The notes under the pieces: generated by a model | The model's input: only the letters and a program-made list of their open reading frames with translations | Database searches by the model: none | Told to the model about the DNA's origin: nothing | Assembly: GCA_963576725.1 (NCBI GenBank) | Contig: OY755236.1 | Coordinates: 66,513,379 to 66,577,378, forward strand | Length of the DNA stretch: 64,000 nucleotides | Origin: Azorinus chamasolen | Lineage: Eukaryota > Mollusca > Bivalvia > Cardiida > Solecurtidae | Direction of reading: 5' to 3' | Shown: piece after piece, positions 63,323-64,000 of the stretch | Layout of the letters: every line of letters begins with the position of its first letter | Numbering within the stretch: position 1 is the first letter of the stretch | Translations under genes and position numbers: made by a program

Positions 63323-64000
63323 ACAGGTTTTCCAAAACTCTGAATGGGATTTGACCAAATTATAATAGAAATACGTTTCAGGAGGGTTTCTATTAAAGTA
63401 AAATAAGCGTTTATGGTCCCCTACACAAGTAGCTCATGGTAGCTATAATATGTTTGTATGAACAATTAATATGAAATGTCTTCTACTAAACCACTCAAAT
63501 GGGAATTGAGGAAACTTCATAGTAATGATCCTGAGGTTTTTATATCGTGCTGCAAAAGTAGGTCACACGATTGAAAATCTGCTTTTGAACTTTTGAACAT
63601 TTAATTTTGGTAGATGCTAATAATAATTATGGATCATTTGACCTATTGACTTTTTACTTGGTGAATGTTGATGAAAGAAAAAAATACATCATGAATATTT
63701 AATAGCTGAATTTTTATATTGGCATATTAGCACATGCATATTTGTCTATGGCAGAATCAAATCAATACAATTCTATAATCAAACAGAACCCAACCCTGGT
63801 CAGATAGCTTCTATAGAAGTGGTTTTACCTGATTCTACTCAGTTTGAAAGGAATGAAAGGCATCATTTCGTTCAGGTAAAAGGTTACCAAGGTGAGCGAT
63901 ACAGATCATTATAACTCTTAATGTTGAACTGTATAGAATGTATTTTATTATAACAATGTGCTTTCAAATGTTTGCTTATGCAGGTATTTCATGTTTATGT
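63323..64000. other. Window end, no gene recognised
   Basis: A diverged CAGATAGCTTCTATAGAAG palindrome at about 63798 marks another old TTAA MITE. GGTGAGCGATACAG at 63891 could be the start of a decayed rolling-circle right end. Otherwise nothing is seen. Confidence 0.4.

Overview
This is a window of animal nuclear DNA. It is AT-rich and intron-rich, and almost wholly made of interspersed repeats. The repeat families point to a bivalve mollusc, probably heterodont. The species cannot be fixed from the sequence alone.

Gene content: I can support one host gene, on the + strand. Six exons lie at 13634-14026, 21812-22921, 31710-31865, 41700-41807, 48970-49100 and 49522-49662. They keep one open frame across five introns (phases 1,1,1,1,0), giving about 678 residues and a stop. 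The order is a cysteine-rich luminal segment, a 370-codon Gly/Thr/Asn/Ala repeat exon, an EGF-like exon, an acidic linker, a transmembrane exon and a short basic tail. The tail carries a YRQL sorting motif and closely resembles the tail of vertebrate TGN38/TGN46 (TGOLN2). I read the gene as a molluscan TGOLN2-like trans-Golgi cargo-sorting protein. The signal-peptide exon was not found and probably lies upstream.

Layout: 1-3640 is a decayed CR1/L2-type LINE with an N-terminal 2A-like motif, a PHD finger, an endonuclease and a reverse transcriptase. 3.6-13.6 kb holds repeats. 13.6-49.7 kb is the TGOLN2-like gene, whose introns are packed with mobile elements. 49.7-64 kb is more of the same repeats with no gene that I can support.

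Repeats: the main class is a set of families built on one plan. Each has a 5' hairpin (for example AGCTCACC...GGTGAGCT), a short GTCCGTC-rich stretch, and tandem units of about 144-165 bp. Then comes a second copy of the 5' arm in inverted orientation, a 3' hairpin, and an end at CTCTTG or CTCTAG followed by TT. This matches the plan of non-autonomous rolling-circle (Helitron/Helentron, 'pearl'-like) elements. Several are nested inside each other in a way that exposes the empty site. Every copy I could orient lies on the + strand. A second class is short palindromic MITEs flanked by TTAA (at least four families). CAGT-ended MITEs flanked by TA and other TIR elements fill much of the rest.
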